Shown one piece after another: positions 16,066 through 23,700 of a DNA stretch of 44,535 nucleotides. The notes below the pieces were generated by a model that saw only the letters and a program-made list of their open reading frames with translations, was not told where the DNA came from and did not search any database. Source of the stretch: Bacteroidota bacterium (lineage in GTDB: Bacteria; Bacteroidota; Bacteroidia; Cytophagales; Cyclobacteriaceae); the NCBI GenBank assembly GCA_013285945.1, contig JABDGP010000020.1, positions 1-44,535 of the forward strand, in the 5' to 3' direction. Position 1 is the first letter of the stretch. Each line of letters starts with the position of its first letter. The position numbers were made by a program, and so were the translations under genes.

Positions 16066-16890
16066 TTAACTGTTTTTAATTTTGCTTTTAATGAAATTGA
16101 TTTGGTTGAGGCAGGTTGTGTACATGCGCTCGGCCTCTTTTAAAAAAGAACTGGTTGGATAACCGTCCACCAATTCCCTATAAAATTCTACTGTAGAAAT
16201 GTAGCGGTCCAGTTGCTTGGACGGAATACTTTGCTGTGCAAACTTAAACTCTGCCACCACTTTCAGGTAAGTGAGCTCTTCCAGGTATTTGGAGTCTGGG
16301 AATGTCTTTTTAAAGTTATTAAAGGCCACAATTGAAGCCTGATAATACCTCATTTTTAAATACTGAATTGCATTGTCGTATTCCTTTCTCTCCAGTTTTT
16401 CTTGGCAGTTGGCCACTACTTCTGTGGCTTTGTCGGAAAACTGACTACCGGGAAACTGGTTTAAGAAGGTCTGCATCGCACCCATGGCTTCTATACTACT
16501 CTTTTGATCCAGTTGGGCATCGGGTGATGCAACGTAAAGAGAATAGGCATACATGAAATAGGCTTCTTCGGCAGACTGGCTCCTTCCGTAGGTTTCATAA
16601 AAGACCTTAAACTGATTGGACGCCAACAAGTACGTTTTCTGATAATATTGGCAGTAAGCCAAATAAAATTCCACCTTCTCGCCTTCCGGCAAACCCCGTA
16701 CTATCGGGAGAATTTGCTCAAAGAGTATAGCTGTGTGGTAATAATCTTTTTCCTTGAAATAATTAAGACCAGCCTCATACTTCAAGCGCCAGTCCTCGCT
16801 ACGCTCAAGTGCGCGAAACTTGCTGCAGCCTATGGAAAGGGCTAATAACAGCAGAATTAAAAGGGAATTAAATGATTTCTGGTTTTTCAC
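16066..16890 (-). CDS. bamD: outer membrane protein assembly factor BamD
   Basis: Outer-membrane lipoprotein of the BAM complex, which works with BamA to insert beta-barrel proteins. I place the start at GTG 16890 (274 residues). The in-frame TTG at 16950 overlaps the -7 box of a well-formed promoter, so it cannot be in the transcript's coding part. From the GTG, the protein has a Lys/Asn n-region, a leucine-rich core and lipobox LSIGC with the lipidated Cys at 22. About five TPR-like helical pairs follow (for example GLNYFKEKDYYHTAILFEQ and FNNFKKTFPDSKYLEE). First gene of the bamD-rpoZ-coaBC-porD-recN operon. Confidence 0.92.
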   Translation of the reverse strand: MKNQKSFNSLLILLLLALSIGCSKFRALERSEDWRLKYEAGLNYFKEKDYYHTAILFEQILPIVRGLPEGEKVEFYLAYCQYYQKTYLLASNQFKVFYETYGRSQSAEEAYFMYAYSLYVASPDAQLDQKSSIEAMGAMQTFLNQFPGSQFSDKATEVVANCQEKLERKEYDNAIQYLKMRYYQASIVAFNNFKKTFPDSKYLEELTYLKVVAEFKFAQQSIPSKQLDRYISTVEFYRELVDGYPTSSFLKEAERMYTTCLNQINFIKSKIKNS

Positions 16891-16939
16891 AAAGCAGCTC
16901 AAAAGCTCAAAAAGTAAGTTTATGCCCGATTTAAGCCTG

Positions 16940-16969
16940 CAAATATACAACGCCGGAAGGAAATAACAA
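16940..16969 (-). promoter_or_regulatory. Bacteroidota housekeeping promoter of the bamD operon
   Basis: Minus strand: TTG (plus-strand 16967-16969), 19-nt spacer, then TATATTTG (16940-16947). This matches the -33 TTG / -7 TAnnTTTG architecture of the Bacteroidota primary sigma factor. Expected transcription start is near 16934, about 45 nt before the GTG at 16890. It is the best-formed promoter in the window. Confidence 0.75.
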
Positions 16970-16983
16970 TTTTTGAAGAACCT

Positions 16984-17682
16984 CTACTTGCGCACCATTA
17001 TTTTACGGGTAAGCACAGGGTTATTGTCGATGTACAAGGTGTAGAAATACACTCCGGCAGGGAATTCGTCAGCCAGGATTTTGAGCTTTGTGTCACTTGG
17101 TGGAAGCTCATAATCGCCCAAAGGTCTGCCTAAAATATTGTGCACTACAATCTTCGCTTTTGTATTGTCGCTGTTGATTTTATAATCGATTATGGCCTGA
17201 TCCTGAACGGGATTAGGATAAACATCATGTATAGTAATCTCCTTGTTTTGAAAGAGCGTGCGCTGGGATTTCTCCTCCACTGCAAGACTTACAACATGCT
17301 CTATTGCCTCTCCTTGCGCACCTTTCGGGAAAATCTCAAACTTGAAGCTGTTTTGGGTCTGTTGCTGACCGGTTTCAACTGTATAATTTAAATTGATAGT
17401 CTCACCTGGATCCGCTTTCTTCGAAAATTCAGCAATGGCAGGCTCTAAACAGTTATTGTCGAGACAGAAATACCCTTTTTGAGATTCACCAAGATCACTT
17501 CTGACTTTGCGAATGATGTAAAACTGAGCTTTGTCGGAATTATTCTTGATTTTTAGGGAAACCCTAACCATCTGGCCGAAGTTGGCCTGGTAGCTTTCTT
17601 GCTTATCTACCAACTCAAAATTTTGTGCGCGAACGTAGTAAGCAAAAACTAAAACCCCAAGTAACAGGATCAAACGCTTCAT
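16984..17682 (-). CDS. secreted protein with type A T9SS C-terminal sorting domain
   Basis: 232-residue exported protein. Start at ATG 17682 gives MKRLILLLGVLVFAYYVRAQ, a signal peptide ending in Ala-Gln. The central part is beta-rich with an Ig-like pattern. The C-terminus has the type A sorting signature: YPNPVQDQAIIDY near 160, then NILGRPL, LKILADEFPAGVYFYTLYID and a terminal LTRKIMVRK. T9SS cargo carries this domain for outer-membrane passage and attachment to anionic LPS. No catalytic motif is visible. Two cysteines close together (FCLDNNCLEP) may form a disulfide. The function of the mature protein is unknown. Confidence 0.85.
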   Translation of the reverse strand: MKRLILLLGVLVFAYYVRAQNFELVDKQESYQANFGQMVRVSLKIKNNSDKAQFYIIRKVRSDLGESQKGYFCLDNNCLEPAIAEFSKKADPGETINLNYTVETGQQQTQNSFKFEIFPKGAQGEAIEHVVSLAVEEKSQRTLFQNKEITIHDVYPNPVQDQAIIDYKINSDNTKAKIVVHNILGRPLGDYELPPSDTKLKILADEFPAGVYFYTLYIDNNPVLTRKIMVRK

Positions 17683-17732
17683 TTTACCACACACTTTTAC
17701 AAGGGAAATATAACCTAAAAAACAGTGGAGGT

Positions 17733-17740
17733 CAAACTTA
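17733..17740 (-). promoter_or_regulatory. -7 box (TAAGTTTG) for the T9SS cargo gene
   Basis: Perfect TAnnTTTG match on the minus strand, about 50 nt upstream of ATG 17682. The -33 position at 19-20 nt has TTC rather than TTG. Plausible but unproven. Confidence 0.4.
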
Positions 17741-17787
17741 TTCAGAAAAAATCTCGACGAATAGATAATTTATCCGATGACAGAACG

Positions 17788-19341
17788 TTAGGGCTGACTC
17801 TTTTCGAGAGGTAGTTGCGTCTTCACCACATCAGTCTTCTTTGGACGAAAGGAAACCTGCCAGGTAAACCCTTTGAGGGTACGATCCCTCTCTACAATCT
17901 CATGTGGAGGAAAGAACGAGGCATCCGGTTTCACATAGGAGTTGACATTATTCACTTTACCAGCCTTAAAATTGATTCGCATGTTACTGCATATAATTTT
18001 ATTCATCCCCGCCAAAGCTGTGATTTTCAAGAGAATACTGTCTTTTTTTATTTTTTTCTCCTCCAATGCATAATAGATACTCTCGGCATTTCCTTCAACA
18101 ATCACGTGATGGATACTCTTGTTTTCGAAATAGGTGGTCATTCTGCGGCCCTTAATCTGATTAAAGTTTAGAAGTGAATCCTGGGATGTGACAAACGACT
18201 TACCAACCATATAGATTCGGTAGATTTTCTTGTTATGCAATAACATACTGATGGAATCGGCAGTCATCTGGTTTTCATCAGTCCATAAAACCGGATCATG
18301 ATAAAAATAGAGAGTCGAATCGAGCGAGACATAAGCTAACGAATCGGCCTTGCCCTGCATATCCCTTTTAAAGATTTTAACCTTGTGGTATGCTAGTAAT
18401 CTCTTCTTTCTCGGATCCTTATTTTCGAGTGATACGAGCGTATCTGCTGAGAGAAAAAGCGTGTCTCCTTCATCGGATACTTTTGTAGCATAAGCGTTTC
18501 CATACACTTTTGAAATCCCTCTTTTCTTATCATAGAAACCATCATCACCGTAAATGGTCATGTTCTCATTTTTGGATGTCATTACCACTCTTCCTTTCAC
18601 TTTATAAAATTTCTTAATGTCATCAATAAAATAGGCATCACCTTTGATTTTGTAGGAAGGTGATTCCATTTCGCCGTTAGCTAAAAAGGAATTTTTCTTA
18701 CGAGTATCGTAAACACCACTCTGATAATATGCCGTTTTCCCTTCGCTATCTCTCAGGCTTGTAAAATCCCGAAAGTAAACCAACCGGCTTTTGGAGTTGT
18801 ACTGGAGTGTATCTGAGTTAAGTGTATAATCCGGGTTGACCCCAACCACGTCCTTTTTAAAGGAGGCCAGATTGGTGCGGACATCGTAATATCCTTTCTT
18901 ACTTGTAAGCGTATTGGTGGTATCTACAAGTTTGCCGCCGTTGAAATACCTCGCTTCATTCTTAACTCTGTAATAATCCAGAAAATCGGTATAGAGTTTT
19001 GCGATTTTTGTCTTCTCAAAAACCACTTGCTGTCGCAGGTAAGCGATTTTTTTGGTGCCGTCGTATTCAAGCCGGCGGGACGTAATGTCAACGGAATCAT
19101 CCACGATATGGACGTGGCCAAAAGCCTCCAGTCTGTTTTCTGAACGATAGAAATAAGATGAGTCACAATAGATGGTAGTTGTGTTCTGTTCAAAGATCAC
19201 ATGGCCTAAAAGTCGCTCAAAACGCTTACCGTCTTTGGCGCTACCTTTTAAGCTGTCGGCATGGTTCAGTTTTACCTTTTTTTGTGAAAAGGCAAGAACC
19301 GGGGCAAATAAAACCAGAAATACAATTATTGTTTTCGACAT
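17788..19341 (-). CDS. OstA/LptA-like organic solvent tolerance protein
   Basis: 517-residue exported protein with an OstA-type beta-jellyroll, the fold of LptA/LptC/LptD that carries LPS across the periplasm. A signal peptide (residues 1-19, ending AFSQ) is followed by successive OstA repeats: VIFEQNTTTIYCDSSYFYR, EAFGHVHIVDDSVDITSRR, then YYDVRTNLASFKKDVV and VYGNAYATK. A charged, proline-containing end follows. Bacteroidota often have such an extended LptA-like protein. It may bridge or chaperone LPS, but which Lpt subunit it replaces cannot be decided here. It lies about 55 bp downstream of the M28 peptidase. Confidence 0.87.
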   Translation of the reverse strand: MSKTIIVFLVLFAPVLAFSQKKVKLNHADSLKGSAKDGKRFERLLGHVIFEQNTTTIYCDSSYFYRSENRLEAFGHVHIVDDSVDITSRRLEYDGTKKIAYLRQQVVFEKTKIAKLYTDFLDYYRVKNEARYFNGGKLVDTTNTLTSKKGYYDVRTNLASFKKDVVGVNPDYTLNSDTLQYNSKSRLVYFRDFTSLRDSEGKTAYYQSGVYDTRKKNSFLANGEMESPSYKIKGDAYFIDDIKKFYKVKGRVVMTSKNENMTIYGDDGFYDKKRGISKVYGNAYATKVSDEGDTLFLSADTLVSLENKDPRKKRLLAYHKVKIFKRDMQGKADSLAYVSLDSTLYFYHDPVLWTDENQMTADSISMLLHNKKIYRIYMVGKSFVTSQDSLLNFNQIKGRRMTTYFENKSIHHVIVEGNAESIYYALEEKKIKKDSILLKITALAGMNKIICSNMRINFKAGKVNNVNSYVKPDASFFPPHEIVERDRTLKGFTWQVSFRPKKTDVVKTQLPLEKSQP

Positions 19342-19396
19342 GCGGTGGCGTTCGTGGTTCTACTGTGCAAGCCTTATGCCAAGTTCAGGTAAGTAA

Positions 19397-20620
19397 TTAA
19401 AAAGTAACAGTGACTGTAAGCAACTCATTATTCCTTTTCACTTTCACCGGTACGGTCTGTCCTTTTTCAAATTTTCCGAGGGCCTCCATGTATGCCTGAA
19501 TATCTTTAATGGGCAATTCACCTATTTGGACAATTAAATCCCCGGCAATAATTCCGGCCTTTTGCGCCGGTTTACCATCAGTAACCCCATCCACCTTCAA
19601 GCCTTCATCGCTTGAGGTGTAACTTGGCATCAATCCCATGGTCACTTTAAAAGAACGGGCTGAGCCCATAGATTTATTTTTCGTTGCAGTAAATGTCAGC
19701 TTCGGAAAAGGATCTAAATCCTGAGTGAGCCGGATAATTATGTCGAGCACTTGTTTTTCGCCTGCAAAATTTATTTTCTCCCAATCGTCCGACGGCTTAT
19801 GGTAATCGCTGTGAGAGCCTGTAAAGAAATGAAGTACCGGAATATCTTTTAAATAAAACGAAGTATGATCAGACGGGCCGACACCAGAAGAATCGGTTTT
19901 TATTTTAATCTCGCCTTTTGAAAGGCTTTTCATTTCGTTTTCCCAAACGGGAGTTGTACCTGTGCCACTCACGCTCAATATTTTTGTTTTAGAATCAAGG
20001 CGACCGATCATGTCCATGTTAATCATATAATTTACATCAGACAGGTTGACTGTAGGATGTTCGGTAAAAAACTTAGAGCCAAACAAGCCAAGTTCTTCTC
20101 CGCTAAAAGCAATGAAAAGAAAGTTACTCTTCTCACGTGCTTTGTTCTTTTGAAAATAATTAGCAAGGACAATGAGTCCAGCCACGCCAGATGCATTGTC
20201 ATCGGCCCCGTTATGGATTTTTCCTTGCGGATTTGCATCCAGGGAGCTTCCATTTTCGCCAAGGCCAAGGTGGTCATAGTGCGCACCAATAATAACCGTA
20301 GTGAATGCCCGGTTGTCAATATAGCCTATAACATTTTGAGCTGTGCCTTCTGTGCCAGTTCCGTGCACGCCTCCTTTGAAAGGAAACGCCTGGAGATAAC
20401 CCTTTCCATCACCAGCAGGCTCAAGTGCTATCTTTCTGAACTGACTTTCTATGTAAGCGGCGGCCATACGTTCACCTTCGCTACCTGTGCCACGGCCCTG
20501 CATCGAATCATCAGCAAGAATTTTAATATGTCTTTTCAACTCGACAGCATCAACCTGAGCGTTCAATTTTACAGGAACTATCAGCAGCAAAGGGCACAAA
20601 ATGGACAATACCAATCTCAT
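19397..20620 (-). CDS. M28 family zinc aminopeptidase with C-terminal PDZ domain
   Basis: Exported metallopeptidase, 407 residues. Signal peptide at 1-21 (ending LNAQ). The M28 dizinc ligands are visible in order: His114 and Asp116 (AHYDH), Asp140/141 (GADDNASG), Glu175 and Glu176 (SGEE), Asp203 (NMDMIG) and His252 (SDHTSF). A PDZ domain occupies about residues 318-405 (GLKVDGVTDGKPAQKAGI and GDLIVQIGELPI). M28 proteins of this layout are aminopeptidases or related amidohydrolases. The PDZ domain probably guides substrate or partner binding. Substrate unknown. Confidence 0.94.
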   Translation of the reverse strand: MRLVLSILCPLLLIVPVKLNAQVDAVELKRHIKILADDSMQGRGTGSEGERMAAAYIESQFRKIALEPAGDGKGYLQAFPFKGGVHGTGTEGTAQNVIGYIDNRAFTTVIIGAHYDHLGLGENGSSLDANPQGKIHNGADDNASGVAGLIVLANYFQKNKAREKSNFLFIAFSGEELGLFGSKFFTEHPTVNLSDVNYMINMDMIGRLDSKTKILSVSGTGTTPVWENEMKSLSKGEIKIKTDSSGVGPSDHTSFYLKDIPVLHFFTGSHSDYHKPSDDWEKINFAGEKQVLDIIIRLTQDLDPFPKLTFTATKNKSMGSARSFKVTMGLMPSYTSSDEGLKVDGVTDGKPAQKAGIIAGDLIVQIGELPIKDIQAYMEALGKFEKGQTVPVKVKRNNELLTVTVTF

Positions 20621-20654
20621 AATTCAAAAGAAATTAAAGACAAAAGTAAGCGAA

Positions 20655-21203
20655 CTATTTGGAAGTATTTTTCCGCACGATCAGAAACCGATAAAATGAC
20701 AAGGCAGTGATCAGCAGACAGCAGAGCAGTACAAAAGCTTTCTCAGCATCAAACCAGTCAATGGGCCTGTCTTCCAGTTTCGGGTCTGTCCAAATGCTGT
20801 GGACAATCAATGGCACGGCCGCAAAATAGGAGAGATAATGAAGAGTTCGCCAAAGTTTGAGCTTCAGTTTTTCTTTGAAGTAAGAACTGATCACAACGAT
20901 AGCGATAATATACAACGCCAGGGCGCCAAAAGTATTGGCATAAGGCTGATGCTCTGTCCACAAGGGCAGTAATAAATCTGCCCATGTAAACTTTGATTTT
21001 GGATCCAACGGTATCAGAACAACATGAAGAACAATGGCAATTGCAGCTGAGTAGCCTGTGAATTTATGCAGACCGAGAAAAGTCAGTTTATAAGGAAGTT
21101 TGATTTGGATATTTCTCCAGATAATGAATCCAACGATGAAGTTTGTTGCCAAACACGCGATAGCGATTAGCCCGATAATGCCGGATAGTTCGATGGTTTC
21201 CAA
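20655..21203 (-). CDS. ferric-reductase-type haem b membrane protein
   Basis: 182-residue polytopic protein with about five or six membrane segments. Four histidines are placed as two pairs across helices: His46 and His60 (spacing 14), and His122 and His135 (spacing 13). This is the bis-haem ligand pattern of ferric reductase transmembrane (FRD/MsrQ-like) domains. There is no attached FAD/NAD domain, so it would need a separate electron donor or work like MsrQ. The start codon is a TTG at 21203, 4 bp after the TonB-like gene's stop, and no better start is available in frame. The activity is inferred. Confidence 0.75.
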   Translation of the reverse strand: METIELSGIIGLIAIACLATNFIVGFIIWRNIQIKLPYKLTFLGLHKFTGYSAAIAIVLHVVLIPLDPKSKFTWADLLLPLWTEHQPYANTFGALALYIIAIVVISSYFKEKLKLKLWRTLHYLSYFAAVPLIVHSIWTDPKLEDRPIDWFDAEKAFVLLCCLLITALSFYRFLIVRKNTSK

Positions 21204-21207
21204 TTTA

Positions 21208-22182
21208 TTACCCTAATTTAAAAGTTATAGGAAGCGTGTAAGCCTGTCTCACCGGCTTGCCACTTTGCTCACCAGGTTTCCAGTTAGGCATAATGGTTAT
21301 AACCCTGACGGCTTCTTGATTTATCTCGAGATTACCTGAACCTCGGGATACTTCAACATTGGTAATACTCCCATCTCTTTCAATAATAAATTTTACAAAG
21401 ACCTTCCCGGTAATCCCATATCTTTTTGCGTTAGATGGGTAACGAATAGTTCTTCCCACCCATTTGTAAAATGCTTCCATGCCACCAACCGGTTCAGCTG
21501 ATTTCTCAACAAACGTAAATATCTTCCCGTCGTCATTGTCAATCGGATTCTTAACAATGAACTCTCCCAGAAGCCGCGCCTTTTTCGGGTCTACTTTAAA
21601 CTCTTCTAAATCGAGTGGTTCCTGATGTTTATTTATTCGAAACTCAAAGGAAATTGCAAATTTTGCCGGATACCTTTTTGTTTTGATCCTCGCCGGTATC
21701 CATTTAGCATTAATTGATTTGAGAGATGCTAAAACCTCAGCGTCACAAACGCCGCCTATTCCTTTGACGATAACGTAATTTGAAGTAATCCCGACAGTAT
21801 CCACTTCAAATGTCGTCACTACCTTTCCTTCTAACCCCTTTTTATAATCCTCTGACGGGTACTTGAGCGTATCTGAAATCGCTTTGTAAAAATTGTGAAA
21901 TCCGGTAGTGGGTATTGAGCAGATATCCAATTTGGAAGTTGTCCATTCGCCATTTTTGAAAATCACATATTTGGTGGTGTCTGGTTTTATATAAATAACT
22001 CTACCGGTAGTGTGATTAATCGAAAGCTCAACTTCCTTGCTCGCATTAAAATATTGCCAGACAGAATACTTCTTACCATCCTTTACATAGCCTTTTTCGT
22101 AATCGGTTTGACGGAGTTCCTGGGCGCACAGTATTGAAATTGAAATCGATATCAGAAGCAAAAAAGTAATTGATAGCCGCAT
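21208..22182 (-). CDS. TonB C-terminal domain protein with two tandem domains
   Basis: 324-residue exported protein. The N-terminal 20 residues form a signal peptide ending SILCAQE rather than a membrane anchor. Two TonB-like C-terminal domains follow. The first is about residues 105-192 (YPSEDYKKGLEGKVVTTFEVD, then WIPARI). The second is about 236-323 (IRYPSNAKRYGITGKVFVKF, IERDGSITNVEVSRGSG, WKPGEQSGKPVRQAYTLPI). No proline-rich periplasmic linker is seen. Classic TonB has a single domain and an inner-membrane helix, so this is either a soluble relative or a family of unknown energy-transduction role. It lies just after asnS. Confidence 0.85.
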   Translation of the reverse strand: MRLSITFLLLISISISILCAQELRQTDYEKGYVKDGKKYSVWQYFNASKEVELSINHTTGRVIYIKPDTTKYVIFKNGEWTTSKLDICSIPTTGFHNFYKAISDTLKYPSEDYKKGLEGKVVTTFEVDTVGITSNYVIVKGIGGVCDAEVLASLKSINAKWIPARIKTKRYPAKFAISFEFRINKHQEPLDLEEFKVDPKKARLLGEFIVKNPIDNDDGKIFTFVEKSAEPVGGMEAFYKWVGRTIRYPSNAKRYGITGKVFVKFIIERDGSITNVEVSRGSGNLEINQEAVRVITIMPNWKPGEQSGKPVRQAYTLPITFKLG

Positions 22183-22198
22183 TGAATAAGCTATAAGA

Positions 22199-23632
22199 TC
22201 AAAACTCTGCGTTCCCTGGAAACCTTGGGAATGGAATTACATCCCGGATATTGGTCATTCCAGTAACAAACTGGATCAACCGCTCAAAGCCCAACCCAAA
22301 GCCACTATGAGGAGCAGAGCCGAACTTGCGCAAGTCGAGGTACCACCACAATTCTTTTTCTGGCAAATTCATTTCACGAACCCGCTGCAATAAGTTTTCG
22401 TAACGCTCTTCGCGTTGTGAGCCTCCGATGATTTCGCCTATGCCAGGGAAAAGCACGTCCATGGCGGCTACCGTTTTATCATCTTCATTTTGGCGCATAT
22501 AAAACGCCTTAATCCCCTTTGGGTAGTTGTAAAGAATCACTGGTTTCTTAAAATGCTTTTCAACAAGATAGCGCTCGTGCTCACTTTGCAAATCCACGCC
22601 CCACTGGTCGATCAGGTATTGAAATTTCTTTTTCTTGTTGGGGTTCGAGTTTTTCAAAATCTCGATCGCTTCGGTATAGCTGAGTTTTTGAAACTCGTTC
22701 TCCACAACAAACTTCAGACGATCAAGCAAGCCAAGTTCGCTTCGTTGTTCTTGTGGTTTGCTCGCCTCCTCTTCCAACGCCCGTTTATTCAAAAACTCAA
22801 GGTCATCGGCACAATTGTCGAGTGCATACTTAACTAAATATTGCAGCAGATCGGTAGCCAACTGCATATTGTCATGAATATCGTAAAATGCCATCTCCGG
22901 CTCAATCATCCAAAACTCAGCCAGATGGCGTGTGGTATTGGAATTCTCAGCTCGGAAAGTGGGTCCGAATGTATAAATATCGCTCAAGGCCAAAGCATAG
23001 GTTTCACCTTCCAGTTGACCTGATACCGTAAGGTTAGTCTCTCTTCCAAAAAAGTCTTCCTTATGATTGATGTGGCCATGCTCATCGCGTGGCGGGTTGT
23101 TAATATCTAAGGTTGTAACCCGAAACATATCGCCGGCACCTTCAGCATCAGAACCTGTAACGATCGGCGTATTGATATAGAAAAAACCCCGGTCGTTGAA
23201 AAATTTATGCACTGCAAATGCCATAGCATGTCGCGTTCGCATTACGGCACTGATGGTGTTGGTTCGCGCCCGGAGATGCGCAATTTCCCTCAAAAACTCC
23301 AGCGAATGTTTTTTTGGCTGTAACGGAAATTTTTCAGCATCACTATCGCCCAGGATTTCAAGGCTTGTTACTTTCAGTTCCACTGCCTGACCCTTGGCCG
23401 GGGATGGAATCAACTCGCCAACAATTGAAAGGCATGCACCTGTAGTAATCCTTTTTAAGGTATTTTCATCGAGGCTATCCAGTGCGGTCACCGCCTGAAG
23501 ATTTAATATTGTGGAGCCATCGTTAACGGCGATGAACTGGTTATTGCGGAAAGTACGTACCCACCCTTGTACTTTAATCGTCTGGCCAGCAGGCTGCAAG
23601 TGCAGCAGTTCTTTGATCTTGGTTCGCTTCAT
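22199..23632 (-). CDS. asnS: asparagine-tRNA ligase
   Basis: Class IIb aminoacyl-tRNA synthetase that charges tRNA-Asn. 477 residues is standard. An N-terminal OB-fold anticodon domain (about 1-110, [20 protein letters not shown]) is followed by the catalytic domain. Motif 2 lies in [21 protein letters not shown] and motif 3 in [15 protein letters not shown]. The C-terminus ends [11 protein letters not shown], typical of AsnRS. It is divergent from rpoN. A direct AsnRS means tRNA-Asn need not be charged through the Glu/Asp amidotransferase route. Confidence 0.97.
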   Translation of the reverse strand: MKRTKIKELLHLQPAGQTIKVQGWVRTFRNNQFIAVNDGSTILNLQAVTALDSLDENTLKRITTGACLSIVGELIPSPAKGQAVELKVTSLEILGDSDAEKFPLQPKKHSLEFLREIAHLRARTNTISAVMRTRHAMAFAVHKFFNDRGFFYINTPIVTGSDAEGAGDMFRVTTLDINNPPRDEHGHINHKEDFFGRETNLTVSGQLEGETYALALSDIYTFGPTFRAENSNTTRHLAEFWMIEPEMAFYDIHDNMQLATDLLQYLVKYALDNCADDLEFLNKRALEEEASKPQEQRSELGLLDRLKFVVENEFQKLSYTEAIEILKNSNPNKKKKFQYLIDQWGVDLQSEHERYLVEKHFKKPVILYNYPKGIKAFYMRQNEDDKTVAAMDVLFPGIGEIIGGSQREERYENLLQRVREMNLPEKELWWYLDLRKFGSAPHSGFGLGFERLIQFVTGMTNIRDVIPFPRFPGNAEF

Positions 23633-23648
23633 AAATTTTATCGAGGCA

Positions 23649-23656
23649 CAAATCTA
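23649..23656 (-). promoter_or_regulatory. -7 box (TAGATTTG) for asnS
   Basis: Perfect TAnnTTTG on the minus strand in the 68-bp divergent gap. The G is 17 nt from the asnS start codon, so the leader would be only about 10 nt. No TTG lies at the -33 position. Confidence 0.35.
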
Positions 23657-23684
23657 AATTCTTAATTCTAAATTCTAAATTCTA
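23657..23684. repeat. four tandem 7-bp units (AATTCTA) in the asnS-rpoN gap
   Basis: Units at 23657, 23664, 23671 and 23678, the first with one change. The array lies between two oppositely oriented -7 boxes. Its copy number could vary by slippage. Confidence 0.7.
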
Positions 23685-23690
23685 AATTTG
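23683..23690 (+). promoter_or_regulatory. -7 box (TAAATTTG) for rpoN
   Basis: Perfect TAnnTTTG on the plus strand, 10 bp before the rpoN ATG. Transcription would begin within about 5 nt of the start codon, so the message may be leaderless or nearly so. No -33 TTG is seen. Confidence 0.3.
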
Positions 23691-23700
23691 TGTCATTCGT

